From positions 1 through 48,598 of the forward strand of contig CAMJHF010000018.1 of NCBI GenBank assembly GCA_946405435.1: a stretch of 48,598 bases of DNA, written 5' to 3'. The notes below the pieces were generated by a model. That model was not told the origin of the DNA and made no database searches. It worked only from the letters and a program-made list of their open reading frames with translations. Positions 28,459 to 35,634 of the stretch are shown one piece after another. Each line of letters opens with the position of its first letter. Within the stretch, counting starts at the first letter, position 1. The translations under genes were made by a program, and so were the position numbers. This stretch comes from an uncultured Bacteroidales bacterium. GTDB lineage: Bacteria > Bacteroidota > Bacteroidia > Bacteroidales > UBA932.

Positions 28459-29543
28459 TAGCCATTGTTATTTCTAATATATTCAACCGCGACTGTCTTA
28501 ATTGCCTCTGTCATTTCGCGCTGGTTAGCACGTTCGTAATCGGCTAGCTTGTTCTCAAGGTCCAGCCGTCGGTTTCTATAATCTGCTTCGTCTTTAAGTG
28601 CTTGCCGGCGGTCTTGAAGATTATCTTCGTATTCTCGACGGCTATCCGCATATGCCCTCTCTTCTTTTAGTCTCCGTTCTTCATAATCCCGTTTGGCCTT
28701 TTCTATAGCAGCCTGCTCTTCAGCCGTAATTCTTGCTTCGGCATCTTTTACTAGCTTATTATATTCATTGTCTTGCTCGGTACCGGTAATATGATAATCC
28801 CATAAAGTTTTAAGAGTTCCTGCGGCATCATGAGATGCCATTAAATTGCGGGCCTTGACCAAGACTTCATTGTTAAGTTCTTTTATCTCTAATGCGATTT
28901 GCTCAGCAACGTAAGTATCTCGTTGTTGATAAATATCACATGCCTTGGCATATGCTTTCTTATACGGCTCAAATAGTTCTTCGGGGATTGTAAGCAGAAC
29001 CGAAATTGCAGCATCAAATTCTTTATTCTCAACCAGCATATCCGCATTGGCGAATATTTTTTCTTGCATTGCTTCATAGTAGCTGAGGATCTGACTTTTC
29101 GCCTCATCAAATAAAGGCTTTAAGTTTCCATATGATATTTTTTGTACGCCGTTTTTTATAGCTGCTTCCTTTGTTGTACCAGATCCTTTGAACGGGAAAG
29201 AAGAACTGGCGAACACGGTTCCACTATCTCCTTCCTGAATTGTTAAATATATCTCTCCAGTAGTAACATAAATAGTCTTCATCCCGCCCTCAGCTTTCCT
29301 CATATCAATGATTGATATGGATGGCGTCATGAAAAATGCATTATTACCGAATGAAGAAAAACCGGCAGCCGCTGCGATGTTAGTCAGTTTATTCTGCAAA
29401 AACACTTGATTATCTTTTGTCTCTTGTGTCGCAGTAGGAAGAACTTTAACGCCAACAACTATTTTCCCAATGTCATCAATTGTTTGTGCTTCAGATAAAA
29501 TAGTGATGGCAAGCCCCAAAAGAATAATCGAAATGCGTCTCAT
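28455..29543 (-). CDS. Island operon protein 3: exported protein with C-terminal coiled coil (362 residues)
   Basis: A signal peptide (IILLGLAITILSEAQ) is followed by an alpha/beta domain (VVGVKVLPTATQ...TGEIYLTIQ) that looks like an LPP20/CsgG-type fold in layout. A helical region follows, then a highly charged coiled coil at about residues 265-345 (KAKRDYEERRLKEERAYADS). The coiled coil could mediate assembly of the operon's products. It starts 1 bp after protein 2 ends. I recognise no family. Confidence 0.78.
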   Translation of the reverse strand: MRRISIILLGLAITILSEAQTIDDIGKIVVGVKVLPTATQETKDNQVFLQNKLTNIAAAAGFSSFGNNAFFMTPSISIIDMRKAEGGMKTIYVTTGEIYLTIQEGDSGTVFASSSFPFKGSGTTKEAAIKNGVQKISYGNLKPLFDEAKSQILSYYEAMQEKIFANADMLVENKEFDAAISVLLTIPEELFEPYKKAYAKACDIYQQRDTYVAEQIALEIKELNNEVLVKARNLMASHDAAGTLKTLWDYHITGTEQDNEYNKLVKDAEARITAEEQAAIEKAKRDYEERRLKEERAYADSRREYEDNLQDRRQALKDEADYRNRRLDLENKLADYERANQREMTEAIKTVAVEYIRNNNGY

Positions 29544-29544
29544 A

Positions 29545-30432
29545 TTACTTGATAGTTATGTATAAAGTGTTACCCTTAAGAGATCTAGAGATACTAACTC
29601 CTAGCGAGCGGAAGAATTTCAAGGCGCTCATGCTGTATTTACTGGCTGTGAAATTGGCTCCAGTATCATCAACGAGAGGAAGCTTAATGTCGTCGAATAT
29701 CATATTCAAAGGAGAGACTCCTTGAAGATGATAATTGTTGTTATAACTGCTGGAATCGACCCAAAGCTCTATCTCATCTTGCAAAGTCAATCCCTGTGTT
29801 CCCACTTCGGATTCCATATTGTATACTGATCCTTCGTCAAACGTGATAATCATCATGATGGATCGCCCCTCTTCGGAAATGTCCGTGAATTTTGTCTGCA
29901 TTACCCTTAGAAAATCATCGGCAACAGAAGAGATTGCCTTCATGGATAACTTTGCAATGTCATCAGTATAAAAAGGACCGCATTCTCCTATTTTATTGGC
30001 AAGAGATGTACCTGTGGCTATATCATAAGCTGTAACATTGATCTTCACACGACTTTCCGGCTTGCTTTGGCCTGAAACGGTGGTCTGTTGACAGATAATT
30101 TCAGCTTCCACATAAATATCAGCACCAGACATATCGATAATCGCTGACTTAATATCTGATTGATTGTCCATGTTCATGACATTTGCCGTATTTGCCGCCT
30201 TTAACCTGGCGACAAAATCAATGGTGGAGACTCCACGCTCGTCAAAAGCTTCTTTAATTTTGGATAGGGCTATTCGCTTATTAGAATCTTCTTCAAGGAC
30301 CGTACGGATATCCTCTCCTTCTTTTGTATAAGGGATAACCATTATTTTGGGCTGTACAACCGTTTGAGCTTTAGTATAGAAGGAGAATAGTGAGAGTGCA
30401 ATTGCGGTTGTGTAAAAGACAATTTTTTTCAT
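29545..30432 (-). CDS. Island operon protein 2: DUF6175-like exported protein (295 residues)
   Basis: After a signal peptide (TTAIALSLFSFYTKAQ), the protein starts with PKIMVIPYTKEGEDIRTVL and continues with a helix and GADIYVEAEI, a layout like DUF6175, a Bacteroidota family of unknown function; this family name is from memory and tentative. A second beta-rich domain follows from about residue 180. It overlaps protein 1 by 4 bp. Location is probably periplasm or outer membrane. Confidence 0.75.
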   Translation of the reverse strand: MKKIVFYTTAIALSLFSFYTKAQTVVQPKIMVIPYTKEGEDIRTVLEEDSNKRIALSKIKEAFDERGVSTIDFVARLKAANTANVMNMDNQSDIKSAIIDMSGADIYVEAEIICQQTTVSGQSKPESRVKINVTAYDIATGTSLANKIGECGPFYTDDIAKLSMKAISSVADDFLRVMQTKFTDISEEGRSIMMIITFDEGSVYNMESEVGTQGLTLQDEIELWVDSSSYNNNYHLQGVSPLNMIFDDIKLPLVDDTGANFTASKYSMSALKFFRSLGVSISRSLKGNTLYITIK

Positions 30433-30878
30433 ATTCCGAATTTTGTTCTTATATTATTCTTTTCCAGGTCTTTACGCAATTCATACGGTTTCACTGTAAC
30501 TTCATAGAGAGTAGATTTCCCGACACCAGATTTTCTGAATTTTGAAAGAATTATGCAATCTTTAACAAAATCAGCATATCTCCAGCTATAAAGGTCTTTG
30601 AAATAGGACGGATACTTATCAGACAATAACCTCTCTCCTTCATTTAAAAGAGGTTTATTAAATCTGGTTCCTTGAATGCCCTTGAACAGTACACTTCTAA
30701 TAGCAGCCAAGCATGCACACTGATGAAGCTCCTTTTTAGAGTCACAGTAAACATAAACTTTGAAGGTTATTTCGCTTTGATTTTCAGAAACGGTCTCGCC
30801 TAACTGATATGGCACAACTTGGGCCTTGCTGATGAATGAACAAATCACAAGCAAGCATAATAATAGTATTTTCTTCAT
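30429..30878 (-). CDS. Island operon protein 1: small exported protein (149 residues)
   Basis: It starts with a signal peptide (MKKILLLCLLVICSFISKAQ). The mature part has a short beta segment (ITFKVYVYCDSKKE), a CAC motif and the pattern AAIRSVLFKGIQGTRFNKPL followed by an aromatic-rich helix. It is the first gene of the five-gene operon. The function is unknown. Confidence 0.75.
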   Translation of the reverse strand: MKKILLLCLLVICSFISKAQVVPYQLGETVSENQSEITFKVYVYCDSKKELHQCACLAAIRSVLFKGIQGTRFNKPLLNEGERLLSDKYPSYFKDLYSWRYADFVKDCIILSKFRKSGVGKSTLYEVTVKPYELRKDLEKNNIRTKFGI

Positions 30879-30950
30879 AGTAACATGAATTATGTCAGGA
30901 CTCGATGAGCCAATGTTATAGAGAATGATTTAAAACAGCTGAAAATACAA

Positions 30951-31235
30951 TTAATCAGACACCACTTTACCATCGTTTATACTATTAAGATGTTTTAAAT
31001 ACTCATCTATTAATTCGATGTCTCTATTATGACAGTACATGATTAAACGAGGGAGGTAAAATAGGGCCTTAGCATTGGATTCTATTTCTTTTTGCTCTTT
31101 TTCGCTGAAACAATCAAGAGCACTTGGAGCCAAATCAAAAGGCATAGATGAGTCTATAGCTCTTTTAAGTTCAAATTTAACAATGCTGTCTAGTTTTTCT
31201 AGGGCCTTTTTTTTAATGGAATCACTTTGTCCCAT
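30951..31235 (-). CDS. Hypothetical small cytoplasmic protein (94 residues)
   Basis: A charged, helical protein (KKKALEKLDSIVKFELKRAI) without a signal peptide. It lies 72 bp upstream of the island operon on the same strand and may be its first gene or a remnant. A short overlapping frame ends at its start. I do not recognise it; support is length, composition and position. Confidence 0.5.
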   Translation of the reverse strand: MGQSDSIKKKALEKLDSIVKFELKRAIDSSMPFDLAPSALDCFSEKEQKEIESNAKALFYLPRLIMYCHNRDIELIDEYLKHLNSINDGKVVSD

Positions 31236-31644
31236 ACTCTAGTAGTAGCTTTACTGACTCGTGCTCCTCAGTCATATTAAAAATACAAAAGTGTGGAGCC
31301 GATTCGCATACATCGAGTCAAGGTTCTGGAAGGACCTATGAGAAATGAATACGACCGATACTCCACACTCGACGATATATGAAGCTGGTCGTAGAACACG
31401 ACTTGCGACAATATCAATGTCGAGCGGAGTGTCTCATCGTCGTCCTTCTCATAAAAATTTTCCAGATTTTGACTCAGGACAACGCGAAAACACTTTCGCT
31501 AATATGTCTGCCAAAGGCCATGCCTTTGACGTGTACAAAGATAGATAATTATTTAAAAAAAAGAAACTCTCTTTTTTTAGAGGGCCTGGACCGTCAGAAG
31601 CAAGGCTTCCTAAATAGTGTTAATGGCCTTCGCAGGATCAAGGT
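31236..31644. other. Noncoding right end of the island with a minus-strand promoter
   Basis: The minus strand has TATCTTTG at 31536-31543, a phylum-type -7 box that could drive the 94-residue gene and the operon with a long leader. A 9-bp inverted repeat AGTGTGGAG / CTCCACACT lies at 31290-31298 and 31361-31369. Short open frames here show no known domain. A small stretch before the right repeat reads as the last residues of the MATE protein. Confidence 0.55.
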
Positions 31645-31675
31645 CTAGTCCCAGACGAGCAGTTTGAGGCCTGGG
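31631..31675. repeat. Right flanking direct repeat of the island
   Basis: This is the partner of 24943-24987 (42 of 45 identical). It contains the last residues and stop of vapC on the minus strand and, on the plus strand, a copy of the MATE C-terminus RRIKV with its stop. Confidence 0.9.
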
Positions 31676-32043
31676 ATGCGCTCGTAATGTCCGGCATTGC
31701 CGGTAACCAGCGTAAGGTCATTGTCGATGGCGATACTTGCAATCAATAAATCCATATCTTCTATCCTGCGACCTTGTTTTTCCAACTCGGCGCGAATCCT
31801 GCCATAAGTAATGGCCGAATTGTCAAAAGAGAGACAGGCGATCTTTGACTTCAGCCATTCTATACGCTGGAACTCCACTTCACGGCCACGCTTGAAGGCC
31901 CCGGCATATAGCTCGCACAAACAAACTGATGCCGTACAACTAAGCCTCCAGCCTATCTCCTGAACTTTTTCCTGCACTCCCCCCTTGCCTCTGAAAATAT
32001 CCACAAGAATGCATGTGTCGAACAAATATTTCAATGATTCCAT
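31645..32043 (-). CDS. vapC: VapC-type PIN-domain toxin
   Basis: This 132-residue PIN-domain RNase toxin has the acidic set D9 (LFDTC), E44 (CELYAG), D98 (EDMDLLIA) and the TGN motif at about 114-116. The ATG at 32043 overlaps the antitoxin stop (TGATG); an upstream in-frame TTG is less likely. VapC toxins cleave tRNA or rRNA. Its 3' end lies in the island's flanking repeat but is intact. Confidence 0.9.
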   Translation of the reverse strand: MESLKYLFDTCILVDIFRGKGGVQEKVQEIGWRLSCTASVCLCELYAGAFKRGREVEFQRIEWLKSKIACLSFDNSAITYGRIRAELEKQGRRIEDMDLLIASIAIDNDLTLVTGNAGHYERIPGLKLLVWD

Positions 32044-32351
32044 CAAAACTCCTGTATTTCGCGGCTTCCGCTGCCGCTCCGCAATTCTTCCATGATTTCC
32101 TCTGTTGTTTTATCCCCCCAGGGATCAGGATCTCCTGGTTCGGGCCTCGGCATATCGGCAAAAATACCGGTATAGGGCCCCGTGTATGGCTCTATCTTCT
32201 TGATATGCAGCATATTACCTTCAAGATATAGTTCGACTTCATCTTTCTCTCTTAGGGCAAGAGCCTTTAGAATATGGGATGGAATAATAAGCCCCTTGCT
32301 ATTACCGATCTTGATAATGCTTCCAAAGTCTGAACGGTGGAAAGAAATCAT
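32043..32351 (-). CDS. vapB: VapB-type antitoxin with AbrB/MazE fold
   Basis: This 102-residue protein has an N-terminal SpoVT/AbrB DNA-binding domain (GSIIKIGNSKGLIIPSHILK) and an acidic, proline-rich C-terminal tail that would wrap the toxin. The ATG at 32351 is chosen because the ATG at 32387 lies upstream of the -7 box and cannot be in the transcript. The stop overlaps the vapC start, ensuring coupled synthesis. Confidence 0.88.
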   Translation of the reverse strand: MISFHRSDFGSIIKIGNSKGLIIPSHILKALALREKDEVELYLEGNMLHIKKIEPYTGPYTGIFADMPRPEPGDPDPWGDKTTEEIMEELRSGSGSREIQEF

Positions 32352-32368
32352 TTTTATAATTTTTTCCG

Positions 32369-32400
32369 GCAAAGATAGCGCAATCATTTGTTAAAACAAA
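32369..32400 (-). promoter_or_regulatory. vapBC promoter (-33 and -7 boxes)
   Basis: The minus strand has TTTG (32397-32400), a 19-bp spacer and TATCTTTG (32370-32377), the full Bacteroidota consensus. It decides the antitoxin start at 32351. Confidence 0.85.
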
Positions 32401-32409
32401 ATTTTAAAT

Positions 32410-32421
32410 ATGTTATAACAT
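32410..32421. promoter_or_regulatory. Operator-like palindrome upstream of vapBC
   Basis: ATGTTATAACAT is a perfect 12-bp palindrome 9 bp upstream of the -33 box. Antitoxins of this type autoregulate at such palindromes, so it may be the VapB site. Confidence 0.5.
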
Positions 32422-32422
32422 T

Positions 32423-33562
32423 TTAATTCAGTTCGAACACGAGTTCCACGTCTCCGAAGCGGCCGCGCACCAGGTCTTCTTCTTCGAAAAAGTGCGTGGA
32501 GAGTTGTCCGCGCCATACCATGTCGTCCTTCTCGTTGTACGGCAGGTCTACAGTAAGGCCGTAGGACTTGGACTGGACCTTCACCATCACGTCGCACTTC
32601 CAGCTGGTCCGGGTGCCTCCGTCGTCCTCTGTGATCATGAACACCACCTTATCCAGCTGTGAGGTGTAATCCCCCACCAGGATGGCCTGGAACGGCAGGT
32701 CATGGCCTACATAGCGGCGCTTCACAACGATGATGAAATCGGTGACGCTGGGATAGAAGAGCTTCAGTTCCGCGTCGGTGGAGGCGTTGAAGCCCTCTAC
32801 GCTGCCGCACTTGATCCAGAACTCGCTCGCGCCGCCGAACCAGGAGTCGTAGTTGCGTTTCATCTGGAAACTGGTCATGAGAAGCTGGCGGTGGCGGGCC
32901 GAAGGCGCCGCAGCCGCAGCCTCCCCGGGCGCAACGACCTTGAGAGGAGTGAAGGTCGCGTCTGAATTATTGTTGAACACCCACACGGGATGGTCCACGG
33001 CCATGGCTTCGTCAACAAGCACGGAGTCAACGACATGCAGTCCGTTTTCGCCTTTTGCAATGCGGTAGCCGTAGTTTGTAGACGCACCGTATCCGGGGTC
33101 GAAGGTAATGATGGGCCAGCTTTCGCCGTCCCAATTCTCGGAATACGGCCAGTAGAGTTGGAAGTCGGTCCGCGCAAGGGCTTCGAGCATGGCGTCGGCG
33201 TCGCCGCTGCGCGTGCCGGGACGCTCTTCAAGGTAGTCCCTGATAAGATTGCGGAGAGGGTTGGTGCACTCGCTGGCCGACTGCGCCCGGGCCTGCGGCG
33301 TGTCTCCGACTCCGGCGCCTGGACTTCCCACGAGGCAGTTCATGGTATATTCCTCGTCGTAGCCATTGTCGGAGGAATGTCCGACGGCGTTGAATACTTC
33401 GTGCAGGTGCTCTTCTTCCAGCGGCAGCTGCGTGAACATGCGGGCAAGCCCCTGGGGCGAGAAGTCAGGAGTGGCTGGCGACGGAGTATCGGTGACGGTT
33501 TCCCTGCCGGTGCAGGAGACAAGGGCGAGCAGCGCTGCGGCGAAAAGGATGCGGTTCTTCAT
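32423..33562 (-). CDS. Lipoprotein of unknown function (379 residues)
   Basis: The start at 33562 gives a signal peptide with lipobox LALVSC; an upstream in-frame Met at 33583 is less likely. The mature protein is rich in aromatic residues and Asp, with a repeat-free, probably beta-rich C-terminal half (FIIVVKRRYVGHDLPFQAIL). I recognise no domain. It is transcribed in the same direction as prmC but 99 bp away, with a weak promoter-like TCACTTTGC before it. Confidence 0.72.
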   Translation of the reverse strand: MKNRILFAAALLALVSCTGRETVTDTPSPATPDFSPQGLARMFTQLPLEEEHLHEVFNAVGHSSDNGYDEEYTMNCLVGSPGAGVGDTPQARAQSASECTNPLRNLIRDYLEERPGTRSGDADAMLEALARTDFQLYWPYSENWDGESWPIITFDPGYGASTNYGYRIAKGENGLHVVDSVLVDEAMAVDHPVWVFNNNSDATFTPLKVVAPGEAAAAAPSARHRQLLMTSFQMKRNYDSWFGGASEFWIKCGSVEGFNASTDAELKLFYPSVTDFIIVVKRRYVGHDLPFQAILVGDYTSQLDKVVFMITEDDGGTRTSWKCDVMVKVQSKSYGLTVDLPYNEKDDMVWRGQLSTHFFEEEDLVRGRFGDVELVFELN

Positions 33563-33660
33563 AGTTGCAGTTTTTGCCTGCAAAGTGACGAAGAATTATC
33601 CGTTCGGGCAATCTTTGTAACGCTTATTTTGAAAAATGGCCTTACGGTGCCGCAGAAGGG

Positions 33661-34623
33661 CTATTTATAAAAAGTCACGAAGCGCTCTTTACCCCTGAAA
33701 TCGCTTGCAAGAGCCACGTCCTTGAGCCCGGCAGCAGCAAAAACACCGGCCGTATCGGCTCCGAGCTCCTCGTTGATCTCCACTATCCCGAAGCCGCCGG
33801 GCCTCAGGAAGCGCTGCGCCCAGCGGGCAATTGCACGGTAGAAAAGCAGAGGGTCGGCGTCAGGCACGAACAGGGCCAGTTCCGGCTCATGCTGCAGCAC
33901 ATTGGCATGCATCTGCGCACGTTCGCTCTCGCGTATGTACGGCGGATTGGCCGTAAGCACGTCGAACGGCGCCCCCTCGAATTCCTCCGGCACCTGAAGG
34001 ATATCCCTTTGGACGAACGTAGGCCCGGGGGAGGGGGTCCCTCTGGATACTTCCGCTTCGCTACATCCCTCCCAGCCAAAGGCTGGGCCCCTCCCGTTCA
34101 CATGGCCACGGGCGGCCATGGTATCCAGAGGGACCCCCTCCCCCGGGCCGAACTTGTCAATCTGAGATCCGGCAACAGCGAGCGCTTCGGGGGAGATGTC
34201 GACGGCGGTGACGCGGGCGCCGGGGCGGTCGAGCGCCAGTGTCCAGGCGATGCAGCCAGAGCCCGTGCACAGGTCCAGCGCCGAGCCTTCCGCCGGTAGC
34301 TTTTCCAGCGCCGCGCGGACCAGTTCTTCCGTCTCGGGCCGGGGAATCAGCACCCCTGGACCAACCCGGAAGCGGCGCCCGCAAAACTCCTGATATCCAA
34401 GCACATACTGCAGCGGTTCGCCGCCCGACAGGCGCCTCAGGTCTTCCTGGATCCCATTCAGACTTCCGGCCGGAATCTCGAAACCTGGCTCCACGATGTG
34501 GGTGTACGACTCTGTCCCCAGCCGTTCCGAGCACAAACGCAAAACGAGACTCCTTGCCTCCTTCGGAGGATAAAGAGTCCCGAGAGCAGCCGCTCCCTCA
34601 CGTATGAACTGCGCGAGGAGCAC
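33661..34623 (-). CDS. prmC: Release factor glutamine methyltransferase PrmC with an in-frame palindromic insert
   Basis: This 320-residue protein methylates the GGQ glutamine of release factors. It has the SAM motif DLCTGSGCIAWTLAL, the acidic VDISPEALAV and the catalytic NPPY at 226-229. Residues 159 to about 201 are encoded by a palindromic element (34022-34149) located between beta-strand 2 and the VQRDIL segment. Without it the protein would be about 277 residues, the usual size. The frame is kept, so the enzyme may still work with an extra surface loop. The GTG start overlaps the ddl stop (TAGTG). Confidence 0.9.
   Translation of the reverse strand: MLLAQFIREGAAALGTLYPPKEARSLVLRLCSERLGTESYTHIVEPGFEIPAGSLNGIQEDLRRLSGGEPLQYVLGYQEFCGRRFRVGPGVLIPRPETEELVRAALEKLPAEGSALDLCTGSGCIAWTLALDRPGARVTAVDISPEALAVAGSQIDKFGPGEGVPLDTMAARGHVNGRGPAFGWEGCSEAEVSRGTPSPGPTFVQRDILQVPEEFEGAPFDVLTANPPYIRESERAQMHANVLQHEPELALFVPDADPLLFYRAIARWAQRFLRPGGFGIVEINEELGADTAGVFAAAGLKDVALASDFRGKERFVTFYK
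34022..34149. repeat. Palindromic element, copy 3, inside prmC (29-bp perfect arms)
   Basis: Arms 34022-34050 and 34121-34149 are perfect inverted copies (29 of 29). The 70-bp centre shares with copies 1 and 2 the layout TCGCTAC..CCCTCCCA, a small stem, then GGGCCCCTCCC and a GG-rich end, but is more diverged. Its right boundary coincides with the first base of codon 159 of prmC. It is the same kind of element as those at 7961-8093 and 40921-41049. Confidence 0.85.
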
Positions 34624-35633
34624 TAAGTATTATCGATGATGCAGGTCAGGAATTCAGTGATGCCAAACCCGGCCGTGCGAATCATCTTGGGCACGAGCGA
34701 AGCGCTTGTCATGCCCGGTATCGTATTGACTTCCAGGAAGTAAAGACCGTCAGCAGCGGCGATGTAATCCATCCTTACGACGCCCTTGCACCCTATGAAC
34801 GAATACAGGCGGCAGGTGGTCTGCTGCAGCTCGGCGGTGAGCGCGGCGTCTATTGGAGCCGGGCAGATCTCGCGGCTGTGACCATTGTACTTGGCGTCGT
34901 AGTCAAAGTACTCATTGTCGCTCACGATTTCGATGGGCGGAAGCGCCCGCACCTCGGTGCCGTCAAAATATGCCGCACAAGTGAGCTCGCGCCCCGTAAC
35001 TCCCTGCTCCACGAGCACCATGGGACCTTCGGTGAACGCAAACTGCACGGCCCCGGCAAGGTCCGAAGGATCGCCCACGCGTGTGACCCCGAAGCTCGAT
35101 CCGCCCTGAGTGGGCTTGACGAATACGGGGAAGCGCAGCTCGGCTGAAGCCTTCTGTACAAAGGCGTCCAGGTCTTCGCCCTGACGCACCAGCAGGTCGG
35201 GAGCGCACTTCACGAGGTCGCGCACATAAGACTTGCAAGCGTACTTGTTGAACGCTATCATGCTGGCGTAAGAACCGCACGAACTGAACGGAATGCCCAG
35301 CATCTCCAGGTAGCCCTGCAGCTGGCCGGTTTCGCCCGGGGCGCCGTGCTGAACCACATAGGCATAGTCGAATTTGACCTTCTGTCCCAGCACGTTCACG
35401 GAAAAGTCGGACTTGTCCACGTCGGGACGGGCCCCCTCCGGAAAAGTGACGCGCATGGAATTGATGCGCCTGCATGCCACCAGTTGCCACTTGCCGAAGC
35501 GCGCGAATATTTCGTAGACATCGAATTCCCTGTCATCGATCGAGTTTGCAACGTATTCTCCGCTGCGGCATGACACCTCCCACTCGGAAGAGTCGCTGCC
35601 GTAGATGACCGCTATCGATTTATATTTTCCCAT
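34623..35633 (-). CDS. ddl: D-alanine--D-alanine ligase
   Basis: This 336-residue ATP-grasp enzyme makes the D-Ala-D-Ala dipeptide for peptidoglycan. It shows the N-terminal domain (VIYGSDSSEWEVSCRSG), the ATP-grasp lysine region FPVFVKPTQGGSSFGVTRV and the metal-binding end FLEVNTIPGMT. It lies 1 bp after the PBP1A stop and overlaps prmC, so the three form one operon. Confidence 0.95.
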   Translation of the reverse strand: MGKYKSIAVIYGSDSSEWEVSCRSGEYVANSIDDREFDVYEIFARFGKWQLVACRRINSMRVTFPEGARPDVDKSDFSVNVLGQKVKFDYAYVVQHGAPGETGQLQGYLEMLGIPFSSCGSYASMIAFNKYACKSYVRDLVKCAPDLLVRQGEDLDAFVQKASAELRFPVFVKPTQGGSSFGVTRVGDPSDLAGAVQFAFTEGPMVLVEQGVTGRELTCAAYFDGTEVRALPPIEIVSDNEYFDYDAKYNGHSREICPAPIDAALTAELQQTTCRLYSFIGCKGVVRMDYIAAADGLYFLEVNTIPGMTSASLVPKMIRTAGFGITEFLTCIIDNT

Positions 35634-35634
35634 A

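Larger units (their letters stand above)
24943..31675. mobile_element. AT-rich genomic island between convergent MATE and vapC genes
   Basis: The segment between the two 45-bp flanking repeats is clearly AT-rich compared with both sides and carries only genes of unknown function. The left repeat contains the end of the MATE gene plus a copy of the last codons of vapC. The right repeat contains the end of vapC plus a copy of the last codons of MATE. The simplest reading is insertion of about 6.7 kb at the junction of two convergent genes. No integrase or transposase is seen inside, so the mechanism is unknown. Confidence 0.75.

Noticed and set aside
25298..30878. Curli (csg) operon
   Set aside because: Some proteins recall CsgG in layout, but there is no curlin-type repeat protein, no CsgG lipobox protein and no CsgE/F-like gene that I can identify.
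31345..31548. Transposase remnant at the right end of the island
   Set aside because: The translated frames show no transposase motif; the 9-bp inverted repeats nearby are too short to define an insertion sequence.
32043..32387. Longer antitoxin starting at 32387
   Set aside because: That ATG lies upstream of the -7 box and would not be in the mRNA.
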